From Alphaproteobacteria bacterium (lineage in GTDB: Bacteria; Pseudomonadota; Alphaproteobacteria; RF32; UBA3637), in contig JAGBRF010000078.1 of the NCBI GenBank assembly GCA_017632555.1, positions 1-16,956 on the forward strand: DNA of 16,956 nucleotides, in the 5' to 3' direction. Position 1 is the first letter of the stretch. Every line of letters starts with the position of its first letter. Under the pieces are notes generated by a model. That model saw nothing but the letters and a program-made list of their open reading frames with translations, was not told where the DNA came from and ran no database searches. This document shows, one piece after another, positions 1 through 7,285 of the stretch. Both the position numbers and the translations under genes were made by a program.

Positions 1-335
1 ATTCTGAATGTACAAGTGGAACATGTAACACAACAACTGGAACTTGTGTTAAATCCGGCGGTTCGGACAGTGATGAAACAGTTGTTCAATTGCCGAAAAT
101 GCAAACACGTGGTTTCGTCCAAGAAATCGCAATGCGTTCGGGTTCAACATTGGTCTTGACCGGTTTTGAAACAGTTGAAAACAAATTGAATTCAGATGGT
201 ATCGGACAACCGCGTATGTCCATCTTGGGCGGCAGTGAGTTCGCAAGCCAAAGACGTAGTGTTTTGGTAATCTTGTTGACACCTGAAATTTTGGTATCAC
301 CGCTTTCACCGGAAACACGTATGGAAAACTTTTAA
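1..335 (+). CDS. pilN: Type IVB pilus secretin, PilN-like (C-terminal fragment; 5' end outside window)
   Basis: The open frame enters at base 3 and ends with TAA at 333-335, giving about 110 C-terminal residues. They look like the end of a secretin barrel domain: LPKMQTRGFVQEIA, then GSTLVLTGFE, a short variable stretch, ILGGSEF, and the closing strand RRSVLVILLTPEIL. The R-x-F...G-x-x-L-V-L-x-G and L-V-I-L-x-T-P patterns are typical of the GspD/PilQ/PilN secretin C-terminus, which forms the outer-membrane channel of type II secretion and type IV pili. Assignment to PilN rests mainly on the next four genes, which follow the R64 order pilO-pilP-pilQ-pilR. The first visible residues hold three cysteines (codons at 9, 24 and 45) in a Thr/Gly/Ser-rich stretch, which is unusual so close to the conserved strands. 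The start, lipobox and N-domains lie outside the window, so a lipoprotein nature cannot be tested. Confidence 0.82.
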   Translation, partial: SECTSGTCNTTTGTCVKSGGSDSDETVVQLPKMQTRGFVQEIAMRSGSTLVLTGFETVENKLNSDGIGQPRMSILGGSEFASQRRSVLVILLTPEILVSPLSPETRMENF

Positions 336-355
336 TGTAAGGAAAGATTTGTCAA

Positions 356-1789
356 ATGGCAGATAAAGAAACATTAGATAACGGACAAAATCCACAATTT
401 GCAGCAGCAGCCGCTGCCGCAGCGGATCCGTCATCAGCTGCACAAAACAATTTGGCAAATCAATCCGACTTGGATACAGAGACGGAACAAAAAAACTCGT
501 CCAGTTTGATAAAAGTCGGAAAGACAACTTATGCTATCGGACTGTTTTGGCAACCACTGCAAGACGTAGATGATCCGATTTCGGAAATCCGTGAAACAAT
601 GGAATCTGACGAAAGGTCAAATCTTTACGTCATTCATTATGGTCGCGCTCCGCAATATGGTATCGGACGTTCGGATAAAGGTCATGCGGCAGGACAAGTC
701 GTTGCTTCCATTTCAGTATTGGATGCTTTATCGGATAAATCGTCATTTGTTGCCGTATTCGAAGTCGAAGGCGGCTGGTGGTTCTTGGCTGCCCGTAACG
801 ATTTAATCTTGCCGGAAGAAGATGTTCTTTACCGCACGGAAAAAGAAGCAAAAGATGCTTTCTATTCAATGATGGCCGTTCCGGATTGGGGATATAAAAT
901 TGCCCCGTCATCATGGAATATTGATGACACGGAAGAAATGCTTCTGGAAGATTTGTTGAAAACCGGGGCTCAAGTACGTTTAAACAGTTTAAGTGCCATT
1001 CGCGGAACGAAAGTTTTGGTAACGATTGCAACATTGATTTTGATTGTTATCGTAGCGGCGGTTTATTCCATTATTTCATTTATTGACCGGGAAAAATCGG
1101 AACCGACATTTATCGAACCGATTGTACCTCAATCCAACATTCAACCGGTTGAACCGCAACGTGAAGAAGAAAAACCATGGGAAAAATTGGTCAGCGTTCC
1201 AGACTTTTTGGAAAGATGCTGGACTTCTTCTTATCAATTAAAAGCGATGAAGATCCCGGGTTGGACATTAAATCAAATTGTTTGCACACCGGAAGGTCTT
1301 TCAACAGGTTGGGGTCGAGAAGACAAATCACGTATTGCGTGGTTGGAATCTGCACTTCGTGACCAATACAAGATAAAAGGTGAAGTACAAATCAACGAAA
1401 CGGGAACGGCCGCAACAATCCATATTCCGTTTACAAATTTACCGATTGTTGCTTCAACGCCGGCTTACTCGATTCAAAAGTTGCGCCGTGAAATGACCGA
1501 TATTTCGCAAGCGTTGTCTTTACCGATTCAAGTATCTACCGGTCAAGTTGTTGTTGAAACCGCTGTACAAACTCAACCGAAAGCGGGCGAAGCACAACCG
1601 CAGATATCAAAGGTTTATGAATTTTTATCATTCTCTTTCTCATCCGCAATGGATCCACCGGCTTGGGAATCTTTCTTTAAACCGTTCCAAGCATTGGAAA
1701 TTACAAAGATTGAGTATAATCCGGGTTCCGAATCGGCATTGACGGAGAATTGGAGATATGAAGGACGTATTTTTGAACTAAACAAGTAA
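356..1789 (+). CDS. pilO: Type IVB pilus assembly protein PilO (PilO2 family)
   Basis: This bitopic inner-membrane protein of 477 aa probably links the cytoplasmic ATPase/platform to the periplasmic part of the pilus machine. Residues 51-200 match the PilO2 cytoplasmic domain as I know the family: KTTYAIGLFWQPL near 56-68, VFEVEGGWWFLAARND near 134-149, ILPEEDVLYR near 151-160, then PDWGYKIAPSSWNI and LEDLL. One transmembrane helix spans about 219-242, followed by a Pro/Glu-rich linker (about 248-275) and a periplasmic domain. That domain contains CWTSS (Cys288) and PGWTLNQIVC (Cys310), a pair that could form a disulfide. The N-terminus before residue 50 is low complexity with a run of eight alanines (about 16-23). 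A purine-rich ribosome site (AAGGAAAG, near 338-345) precedes the ATG. The gap to the secretin gene is 20 nt and to pilP 16 nt. Membership of the family is well supported; the exact mechanical role is inferred. Confidence 0.87.
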   Translation: MADKETLDNGQNPQFAAAAAAAADPSSAAQNNLANQSDLDTETEQKNSSSLIKVGKTTYAIGLFWQPLQDVDDPISEIRETMESDERSNLYVIHYGRAPQYGIGRSDKGHAAGQVVASISVLDALSDKSSFVAVFEVEGGWWFLAARNDLILPEEDVLYRTEKEAKDAFYSMMAVPDWGYKIAPSSWNIDDTEEMLLEDLLKTGAQVRLNSLSAIRGTKVLVTIATLILIVIVAAVYSIISFIDREKSEPTFIEPIVPQSNIQPVEPQREEEKPWEKLVSVPDFLERCWTSSYQLKAMKIPGWTLNQIVCTPEGLSTGWGREDKSRIAWLESALRDQYKIKGEVQINETGTAATIHIPFTNLPIVASTPAYSIQKLRREMTDISQALSLPIQVSTGQVVVETAVQTQPKAGEAQPQISKVYEFLSFSFSSAMDPPAWESFFKPFQALEITKIEYNPGSESALTENWRYEGRIFELNK

Positions 1790-1792
1790 TAT

Positions 1793-1798
1793 AAGGGG
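1793..1798 (+). promoter_or_regulatory. Ribosome binding site of the pilP-like gene (decides the start)
   Basis: AAGGGG lies 7 nt before the ATG at 1806, an ideal distance. The in-frame TTG at 1803 would be only 4 nt away, so the ATG is the better start and the protein is 308 aa rather than 309. Confidence 0.7.
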
Positions 1799-1805
1799 CA
1801 TATTG

Positions 1806-2732
1806 ATGAAAAACAGAACATTACATTTTTTAAGTTTAGGATTGGTTTTAAGTGTATGCTTTGCAGCTTTTTCAGCTGCTGCACAGGAAATTAACGTTAT
1901 CGATAACGCAGCCGAACCAACGCCCGTTGATTTTCCGGGACGTTCTTCCTTGGCCGAAGTCAAGGAAGCTCCATTGCCCAGCTTGTCTGACAATGTCATA
2001 AAAGATCCGGCTCCGATGGAACGCGTTGTTTCCAAAAAGGAATTGCCCAGCGAACAATTGTTGGGTCGTATCACATCAGAAGTCTTCCATGAAATGGCTG
2101 ACTTGGAACGTGGTAACGTCTTTTTGAAATTGCAGGCACAAAGAGAACAATTAAGAAACGATGTGGAAGCTTTGAAAGCAAAATATCGTGAAGCTCGTTT
2201 GGCCGAAATTGAAAAACGTGAAGACATTATTCGTACACGTGTTAAATGGCAACAAGAACAAGAGCAAGCTCGTCAAGAAATCTTGGAAAAGAAGCTGAAA
2301 ACAGAATTGTTGGAAAAAGAATTGGAAGAAGCTGAAATCAAGAAAGAAAACTTATTGAGAGAAGCTCAAATGAGAGAAGAAGCCGAAGAAGAAGTTGTTG
2401 TTGAAGAAGAAGCAACCGAAGAAGAAATCCAACCGGCTCCTGAAGCTCCTGTTGTTAAAAAGGTTGCGCCTAAAAAAGAATTCGGCATTCAAAAGATTAT
2501 CGATGTCAAAGGTTTGAAAGGACGTTTAACAGCCCGCGCTATTGACACAGACGGAAAGAATTTAACTTTGAAAGTCGGTTCGACATTATCTTCCGGACAC
2601 GTTGTTAAAAACATCACAAAGACGGACATTACTTTGGAAAAAGATGGTGTAACAAACGTTTACAACATTGACGAATTGGCCGCTGCTGCAGAAGAAGAAG
2701 CCGATGACGATGAAGAAGATGACGAAGAATAA
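1806..2732 (+). CDS. pilP: PilP-like type IVB pilus biogenesis protein with long coiled coil and acidic tail
   Basis: This 308-aa exported protein starts at ATG 1806. It has a signal peptide (KNR, then a hydrophobic core to about residue 24) with likely cleavage after SAAA before Gln27. The LSVC stretch is not a good lipobox because valine precedes the cysteine. Four parts follow: a Pro-rich region (about 35-80); a highly charged helical region rich in Glu/Lys/Arg/Gln (about 97-208), predicted to be a coiled coil; a Glu/Val/Pro/Ala/Lys linker (about 195-225); and a small beta-rich domain (about 227-288) with KGLKGRLTARA, GSTLSSGHVVKNIT and DITLEKDGVTNVYNI. This last domain resembles the PilP/GspC-type domain that contacts secretins. 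The protein ends in a run of about 15 mostly acidic residues. R64-type PilP proteins are, as I recall, about half this size, so the coiled coil looks like an enlargement. The name rests on position between pilO and pilQ and on the C-terminal domain; sequence identity alone is weak evidence. Confidence 0.68.
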   Translation: MKNRTLHFLSLGLVLSVCFAAFSAAAQEINVIDNAAEPTPVDFPGRSSLAEVKEAPLPSLSDNVIKDPAPMERVVSKKELPSEQLLGRITSEVFHEMADLERGNVFLKLQAQREQLRNDVEALKAKYREARLAEIEKREDIIRTRVKWQQEQEQARQEILEKKLKTELLEKELEEAEIKKENLLREAQMREEAEEEVVVEEEATEEEIQPAPEAPVVKKVAPKKEFGIQKIIDVKGLKGRLTARAIDTDGKNLTLKVGSTLSSGHVVKNITKTDITLEKDGVTNVYNIDELAAAAEEEADDDEEDDEE

Positions 2733-2747
2733 AAAGGGGTTATAAAT

Positions 2748-4496
2748 ATGCAAACATCGCAAGACATGACGACACAATCTGAAAATCAAGCGCAGGATGT
2801 TGTTATGCCTATTTCAAACAAACCTGCTGATGTTCAACCGACTCAAGCTGCGGCACCTGCGACAAACAATGCAGAAACGGAAGAACAAGACGGACCGCAC
2901 CGTTTAGTTACATCTACGCCGGAATTTATCGAATCTTTATTCGAAGACGGAAACGAATGTATCACGGCACCGAACAGCATTTTCCCCGTAAAAGACGAAA
3001 CACGTTTGATTTTGGCTTTATTTTCAAACGGTCGTTTTTTGGTTGCGGAACCATACTTACATGATGGTCGTGTTTTATCTTTTCAAGTATTAGCGCGTAA
3101 AAGAAATTTGCAAATCGGACAACCGGAACCCGTTTCAATGGCGGTTATTTCCGATGTTTACGAATACGTCAATAAAAAGCCGACAAAAGCGGAAGAAGCT
3201 TCGGCTGATGAGCAAGACCAAATTCGTATGCAACGTGACTTTGTCACTATTGTTTCCCATGCGGCAAAGATGCGCGTTTCCGATATTCACATTATCGTGG
3301 CCGATCATACGACAGTTCAATTCCGTGTCAACGGTTTGTTACAGGCCGAAATGGAATACAACAACGAATGGGGTGAAGCGTTTGTTCGTGCGGCGTTTGC
3401 TTCCGCAGATATTTCCGATTCAAACTATGCTCAAAATGAATACCAGTCAGCACAAAAATCCGGTAAAACACCTTTAAGAGGATCTCGTGGTCGTTTGATG
3501 TTACCGCCGGAAGTTTTGGCTATTCGTCTTCAATTCAACCCGATTGCTTTTGGTTCACGTTATGTGGTTATGCGTTTGTTGTATGCTGATACAAATGCCA
3601 ACGTCAATGACCCGCAAAGCAACTTGCTTTCATTAGGTTGGACACAAGAAGATGTCGATTTATTCTATCGTTTACGTGCTATGCCTATCGGATTGGTTTT
3701 CGTAACGGGACCGACCGGTTCGGGTAAATCAACAACACTTCAACGGAATATGATCAACATGTTGAAGGAACGTAACTACGAAATCAACTTGATTACGGTG
3801 GAAGATCCTCCTGAATACCCAATTCCCGGTGCTCGTCAAATGCCTGTTACAAATGCGGGATTGGAAGAATTAAAAGAAAGAGAATTTACAAAAGCTTTGG
3901 CTGCTGCTTTGCGTTCCGACCCGGATATGATGATGATCGGTGAAGTGCGTACCCTGTCTGCTGCGGACTTGGCTTTCCGTGGTGCTTTGTCAGGTCACGG
4001 CGTTTGGACAACATTGCACGCCAACAGCGCTCCTGCAACATTGATTCGTTTGCGTGATATGGGTGTGGAAAACTTTAAGTTGGAAGACCCCAGCTTAATC
4101 CGTGGTATGGTTGCACAACGTTTGTTCAGAACCGTTTGCCCGCATTGTCGTGTTTTAGCAAAAGATGCTTTGGATAATCCGGCCGTTCAACGTTTGAAAG
4201 AAGCTTTCGGTGACTTCGGTTTGGAAAAAGCTTACTTGCGTGGTAAAGGTTGTCCGCATTGTGATTACCGCGGCATTGTCGGTCGTACCGTTGTCGGTGA
4301 ATTTATTTTGCCCGATTCAAACTTCTTGGATTTGATGTTGCAAGGTGAAACAAAGAAAGCTATCGACTATTGGCAAGAAAATTTGGGTGGCCGCACATTG
4401 AAAGAAAATGCTGTTTCACGTATGTTGGAAGGGCTTGTTGATATTGAAGAAGTAGAACGTTGGACAGGTTTGTTGAACGAACGCGTACGTTATTAA
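2748..4496 (+). CDS. pilQ: Type IVB pilus extension ATPase PilQ (GspE/PilB superfamily)
   Basis: This 582-aa cytoplasmic hexameric ATPase should drive pilin insertion. Residues 1-50 are a polar Gln/Ala/Pro-rich lead. Around 160-200 is the N-domain element (SHAAKMRVSDIHI, then VQFRVNG) typical of GspE/PilB ATPases. The catalytic set is complete: Walker A GPTGSGKST (321-329), Asp box TVEDPPEY (350-357), Walker B region SDPDMMMIGEVRT (390-402) and His box TTLHANSA (421-428). A four-cysteine zinc motif is present as CPHC (464-467) and CPHC (502-505), a mark of extension ATPases of the GspE/PilB type and not of PilT-type retraction ATPases. AAGGGG stands 8 nt before the ATG. The gene starts 15 nt after pilP and ends 12 nt before pilR. 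In the R64 scheme this gene is called pilQ, which must not be confused with the PilQ secretin of type IVA pili. No retraction ATPase is in the window. Confidence 0.93.
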   Translation: MQTSQDMTTQSENQAQDVVMPISNKPADVQPTQAAAPATNNAETEEQDGPHRLVTSTPEFIESLFEDGNECITAPNSIFPVKDETRLILALFSNGRFLVAEPYLHDGRVLSFQVLARKRNLQIGQPEPVSMAVISDVYEYVNKKPTKAEEASADEQDQIRMQRDFVTIVSHAAKMRVSDIHIIVADHTTVQFRVNGLLQAEMEYNNEWGEAFVRAAFASADISDSNYAQNEYQSAQKSGKTPLRGSRGRLMLPPEVLAIRLQFNPIAFGSRYVVMRLLYADTNANVNDPQSNLLSLGWTQEDVDLFYRLRAMPIGLVFVTGPTGSGKSTTLQRNMINMLKERNYEINLITVEDPPEYPIPGARQMPVTNAGLEELKEREFTKALAAALRSDPDMMMIGEVRTLSAADLAFRGALSGHGVWTTLHANSAPATLIRLRDMGVENFKLEDPSLIRGMVAQRLFRTVCPHCRVLAKDALDNPAVQRLKEAFGDFGLEKAYLRGKGCPHCDYRGIVGRTVVGEFILPDSNFLDLMLQGETKKAIDYWQENLGGRTLKENAVSRMLEGLVDIEEVERWTGLLNERVRY

Positions 4497-4508
4497 AGGA
4501 AATAAAAA

Positions 4509-5612
4509 ATGGTATCCAGAACATCAGCATACGATAGCAAACGTTACAGCGCTTTTACGATTCGTTATGCACAAATGATGATGAAGCTTATGCAAAACGA
4601 CCGTTTGCGTATTTATCGTAAACTGGCGTCTCTTTTGCGTAACCGGTTTTCTTTGATGGATGCTTTGGAACGTTTAAGAAACATTGCTTCGGATAATGGT
4701 AAAAACCCTTCGGATACCGTTGCAATTGCAACAACCTGTTGGATGGAATCATTACAAAACGGTTTAAGTTTTTCCGTTGCCTTGCGTGGTTGGGCGCCAC
4801 AAAGTGAATTATTGATGTTGTCTGTCGGTGATATTGCAAACTTGGAAGACGCATTGACAAACTTGATTCACGTTGTTGAAGGTACTAAAAAAATGAAAGA
4901 ACCGTTGGTCGGTGCATTGGCTTACCCGATGTTCTTGATGGTGATGGTTGTTTTGATTATTTACGCCGTTGGTGCTTACATGGTGCCACCGATGGTCGAA
5001 GCGGTTCCGGAATTGATTTGGCGGGGACAAGCCAGAAGCTTGGTCAACTTGTCCAGATGGGTGCGTAACAATTCGCTAATCCTGTTTGCTATTTTACCTA
5101 TCTTTTTCCTCCTTGTTTCCTGGTCAATGCCACGTTGGAAAGGACGTTTAAGAGCTAAATTCGATAAGTATCCGCCTTGGAACCTGTATCGTATTTTCGT
5201 TGGTGTTTCATGGCTTTTGTCTTTGTCCGCTTTGGTCAACGCCGGTACGCCGGTTTCAAAAGCGTTACGTATGTTGCGTTCGGATTCATCACCTTACTTA
5301 CTCTATCGTTTGGAACGTGCTTTGATTTACGTCAATAACGGTGAAAACTTAGGTGAAGCATTGGCCTTGACCGGTTTGGGATTCCCGGATAAAGAAGTTA
5401 TCGGTGACTTGCAAGTTTACGCCGAATTGGATAACTTCCCGAAAGCATTAACTTTGATGGCGAATGAATGGTTGGAAGATTCCATTCGTGATATTGAACA
5501 AAAAGCCGCTGTTTTGAACGGTGCGGCAATTTTGATGATTGCCGGTGTCGTTGCTTGGGTTGTTGCCGGTACGTTCGCCATGCAAGATCAAATGGTTCAA
5601 GGCATGGGATAA
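4509..5612 (+). CDS. pilR: Type IVB pilus inner-membrane platform protein PilR (GspF/PilC family)
   Basis: This 367-aa polytopic membrane protein should anchor the ATPase and pass force to the growing pilus. Two related T2SF halves are visible. The first is cytoplasmic (about 33-135), with IYRKLASLLRN, GLSFSVALRGWAP and LMLSVGDIANLEDAL. Transmembrane helices follow at about 138-158 and 188-207. The second half (about 225-330) has WLLSLSALVNAGTPVSKALR and GENLGEALALTGLGFPDKEV, and a final transmembrane helix lies at about 337-357. The layout and size fit GspF-family proteins, and position just after the ATPase gene fits R64 pilR. AAAGGAAAT precedes the ATG. The TAA stop is followed with no spacing by the ATG of rlmE, so transcription and perhaps translation continue into the methyltransferase genes. 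No prepilin gene follows, unlike R64, where pilS is next. Confidence 0.9.
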   Translation: MVSRTSAYDSKRYSAFTIRYAQMMMKLMQNDRLRIYRKLASLLRNRFSLMDALERLRNIASDNGKNPSDTVAIATTCWMESLQNGLSFSVALRGWAPQSELLMLSVGDIANLEDALTNLIHVVEGTKKMKEPLVGALAYPMFLMVMVVLIIYAVGAYMVPPMVEAVPELIWRGQARSLVNLSRWVRNNSLILFAILPIFFLLVSWSMPRWKGRLRAKFDKYPPWNLYRIFVGVSWLLSLSALVNAGTPVSKALRMLRSDSSPYLLYRLERALIYVNNGENLGEALALTGLGFPDKEVIGDLQVYAELDNFPKALTLMANEWLEDSIRDIEQKAAVLNGAAILMIAGVVAWVVAGTFAMQDQMVQGMG

Positions 5613-6296
5613 ATGGCGGAACATTTACTCCACACACGCGTCAAAACGGCAAAAGGCCGTAAAAAAAGCTCTACTGCATGGTTACAACGTCAATTAAACG
5701 ATCCGTATGTCGTTCGTGCGCATAAGGAAGGATACCGCGGACGTGCCGCCTATAAAATCATTGAATTAAACGAACAATTCCACTTTTTCAAAAAAGGAGC
5801 ACGCGTTGTTGATTTGGGTGCGGCTCCGGGCGGTTGGTCGCAAGTTGCCGTACAAAAAGTCGGCTCTACGGAAGAAAAACCTTTGGTCTTCGGATTGGAT
5901 ATTTTACCGATGGATCCGATTGCGGGTGCAAGATTGGTTCAAATGGACTTTAATGATGAAAAGGCCCCCGATGTTTTAAAAGAAATGATGCAAGGCCCGG
6001 CCGATATTGTTATGAGTGATATGGCCGCCAACACAACGGGTGTTCAATCTTTGGATCACCTGCGCATTATGAATCTTATCGAACTGGGTTATGATTTTGC
6101 CATTCAGGTTTTAAATCAAGGCGGTTGGTTTATCGCTAAAATCTTTGCCGGCGGAACGGACAGCGATTTTTTGGCCAAAATGAAAAAAGATTTTGCCGTT
6201 GTTAAACACGTCAAACCACCTGCAAGCCGTAAAGATTCTGTTGAATATTATGTTGTAGCCAAAGGATTCAAGGGACGTAAGAATAATGCAACCTGA
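5613..6296 (+). CDS. rlmE: 23S rRNA (uridine-2'-O)-methyltransferase RlmE (FtsJ/RrmJ)
   Basis: This 227-aa SAM-dependent methyltransferase should 2'-O-methylate the A-loop uridine of 23S rRNA on the large subunit (U2552 in E. coli numbering). The Rossmann motif I is VVDLGAAPGGWSQ (65-77). The catalytic Lys-Asp-Lys-Glu tetrad can be placed at K48 (in RAAYKIIELNEQF), D136 (in MSDMAANTTG), K176 (in GWFIAKIF) and E211 (in RKDSVEYYVV). The spacings of 88, 40 and 35 residues nearly match those of E. coli RlmE. About ten extra basic residues precede the core, as is common in alphaproteobacteria. The start codon touches the pilR stop, with AAGG inside the pilR end as a possible ribosome site. The end overlaps the next gene by 11 nt, which implies coupled expression of two rRNA methyltransferases. 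Confidence 0.95.
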   Translation: MAEHLLHTRVKTAKGRKKSSTAWLQRQLNDPYVVRAHKEGYRGRAAYKIIELNEQFHFFKKGARVVDLGAAPGGWSQVAVQKVGSTEEKPLVFGLDILPMDPIAGARLVQMDFNDEKAPDVLKEMMQGPADIVMSDMAANTTGVQSLDHLRIMNLIELGYDFAIQVLNQGGWFIAKIFAGGTDSDFLAKMKKDFAVVKHVKPPASRKDSVEYYVVAKGFKGRKNNAT

Positions 6297-7263
6297 ACAA
6301 ATCCAAAAAGCGATTGACGAATTATGGGAACTGACACAGGACGCACATCGTCCTGCATCAGAAATCATAAACGAATATACCCGTTCCAGACGTTATATCG
6401 GCTCAAAAGACCGCAAGTCGATTACAGAAGGTATATGGGCACTCTGGCGACAAAGACCCTATCCAGAATGGCTTAAAATTAAAATTCCGAATTTTGATGA
6501 TGAATTCAAGGCAATGAACACCGTTCAAGCCCCGACAACGTTACGTGCCAACGGCAATCGTGAAAAAATAATGGCGTTATTGACAGAACAAGGAATTGAA
6601 TGCCAAAAAACAACGCTTTCGCCATTGGGAATATCTTTGAAAAAACGGATAAACCTGACCGGATTAGATATATTCAAAGACGGGTTGATTGAAGTTCAAG
6701 ATGAAGGTTCTCAACTAATCGGATTAGATACGGGTATCCAATCAAAAGAAAATGTTTTGGAATTGTGCGCCGGCGCCGGTGGCAAATCGTTGTTGTTTGC
6801 ACAAATGATGAAAGATAAAGGACGAATTGTTGCGTCAGATATTTCCGCACGTTCTTTGGCCGAATTGGAAAGACGTGCCAAACGCGCCAACGTTCACATC
6901 ATCCGAACAACATTGCAAATCCCAAATGAAAAATTTGATGTCGTTGTGATAGATTCCCCCTGCTCCGGCACAGGAACTTATCGCCGGGCCCCCGACAACG
7001 CATACAAATTGACAACCGAACAATTTGAAACATTACTTGAAAAGCAAAAAATGTTGTTGGAAAAGGCATTAAAATACGTCAAGCCGAATGGTCGCATTTG
7101 TTATATGACCTGCTCTTTAACAAAAGACGAAAATGAAAATCAAATCAAACAATTTTTGTCATCGTATTCCGATTGGGGTTGTGTTTTTGAAAAACGCTAC
7201 ACCCCCGCCACAACAAATACGGACGGTTTCTATATCGCTATATTGAAAAAAGGCGCTGTTTAA
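6286..7263 (+). CDS. RsmB/NOP2/Sun-family rRNA (cytosine-C5)-methyltransferase
   Basis: This 325-aa SAM-dependent RNA m5C methyltransferase carries the family marks: DEGSQLIG (139-146), SAM loop LELCAGAGGKSLL (158-170), SDIS (184-187), motif IV DSPCSGTGTYRRAPD (223-237, Cys226) and motif VI YMTCSLTKDENENQ (273-286, Cys276). The two cysteines are the nucleophile and product-release residues of this family. The likely target is 16S rRNA, as for RsmB (C967 in E. coli numbering), but the specificity cannot be read from the sequence. E. coli RsmB is about 430 aa with an N-terminal NusB-like RNA-binding domain. Here only about 70 mostly helical residues precede the PUA-like/linker part, so that domain is short or degenerate. 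The ATG lies 10 nt after AAGGGA and overlaps rlmE by 11 nt. The stop codon is part of a terminator hairpin. Confidence 0.88.
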   Translation: MQPEQIQKAIDELWELTQDAHRPASEIINEYTRSRRYIGSKDRKSITEGIWALWRQRPYPEWLKIKIPNFDDEFKAMNTVQAPTTLRANGNREKIMALLTEQGIECQKTTLSPLGISLKKRINLTGLDIFKDGLIEVQDEGSQLIGLDTGIQSKENVLELCAGAGGKSLLFAQMMKDKGRIVASDISARSLAELERRAKRANVHIIRTTLQIPNEKFDVVVIDSPCSGTGTYRRAPDNAYKLTTEQFETLLEKQKMLLEKALKYVKPNGRICYMTCSLTKDENENQIKQFLSSYSDWGCVFEKRYTPATTNTDGFYIAILKKGAV

Positions 7264-7285
7264 AAACAACGCCTTTCTTTTTTTT
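7249..7285. terminator. Bidirectional intrinsic terminator between the rsmB-like gene and ileS
   Basis: The arm AAAGGCGCTGTT (7249-7260) pairs with AACAACGCCTTT (7265-7276), with one mismatch and a 4-nt loop formed by the stop codon region. On the + strand it is followed by C and eight T (7278-7285). On the - strand the A run at 7246-7251 gives a U run for ileS transcripts. One hairpin therefore serves both converging genes, which are only 20 nt apart. Confidence 0.85.

Noticed and set aside
630..1034. 134-codon frame antisense to pilO
   Set aside because: It is antisense to the conserved PilO2 domain, has no plausible ribosome site or family resemblance, and arises from the low-stop composition of the opposite strand.
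1803..1805. TTG as start of the pilP-like gene
   Set aside because: The ATG three bases later is at the better distance (7 nt) from AAGGGG.
1840..1890. Lipobox (LSVC) in the PilP-like protein
   Set aside because: Valine at -1 is not accepted by the lipobox rule, and a good signal peptidase I site (SAAA before Gln) follows.
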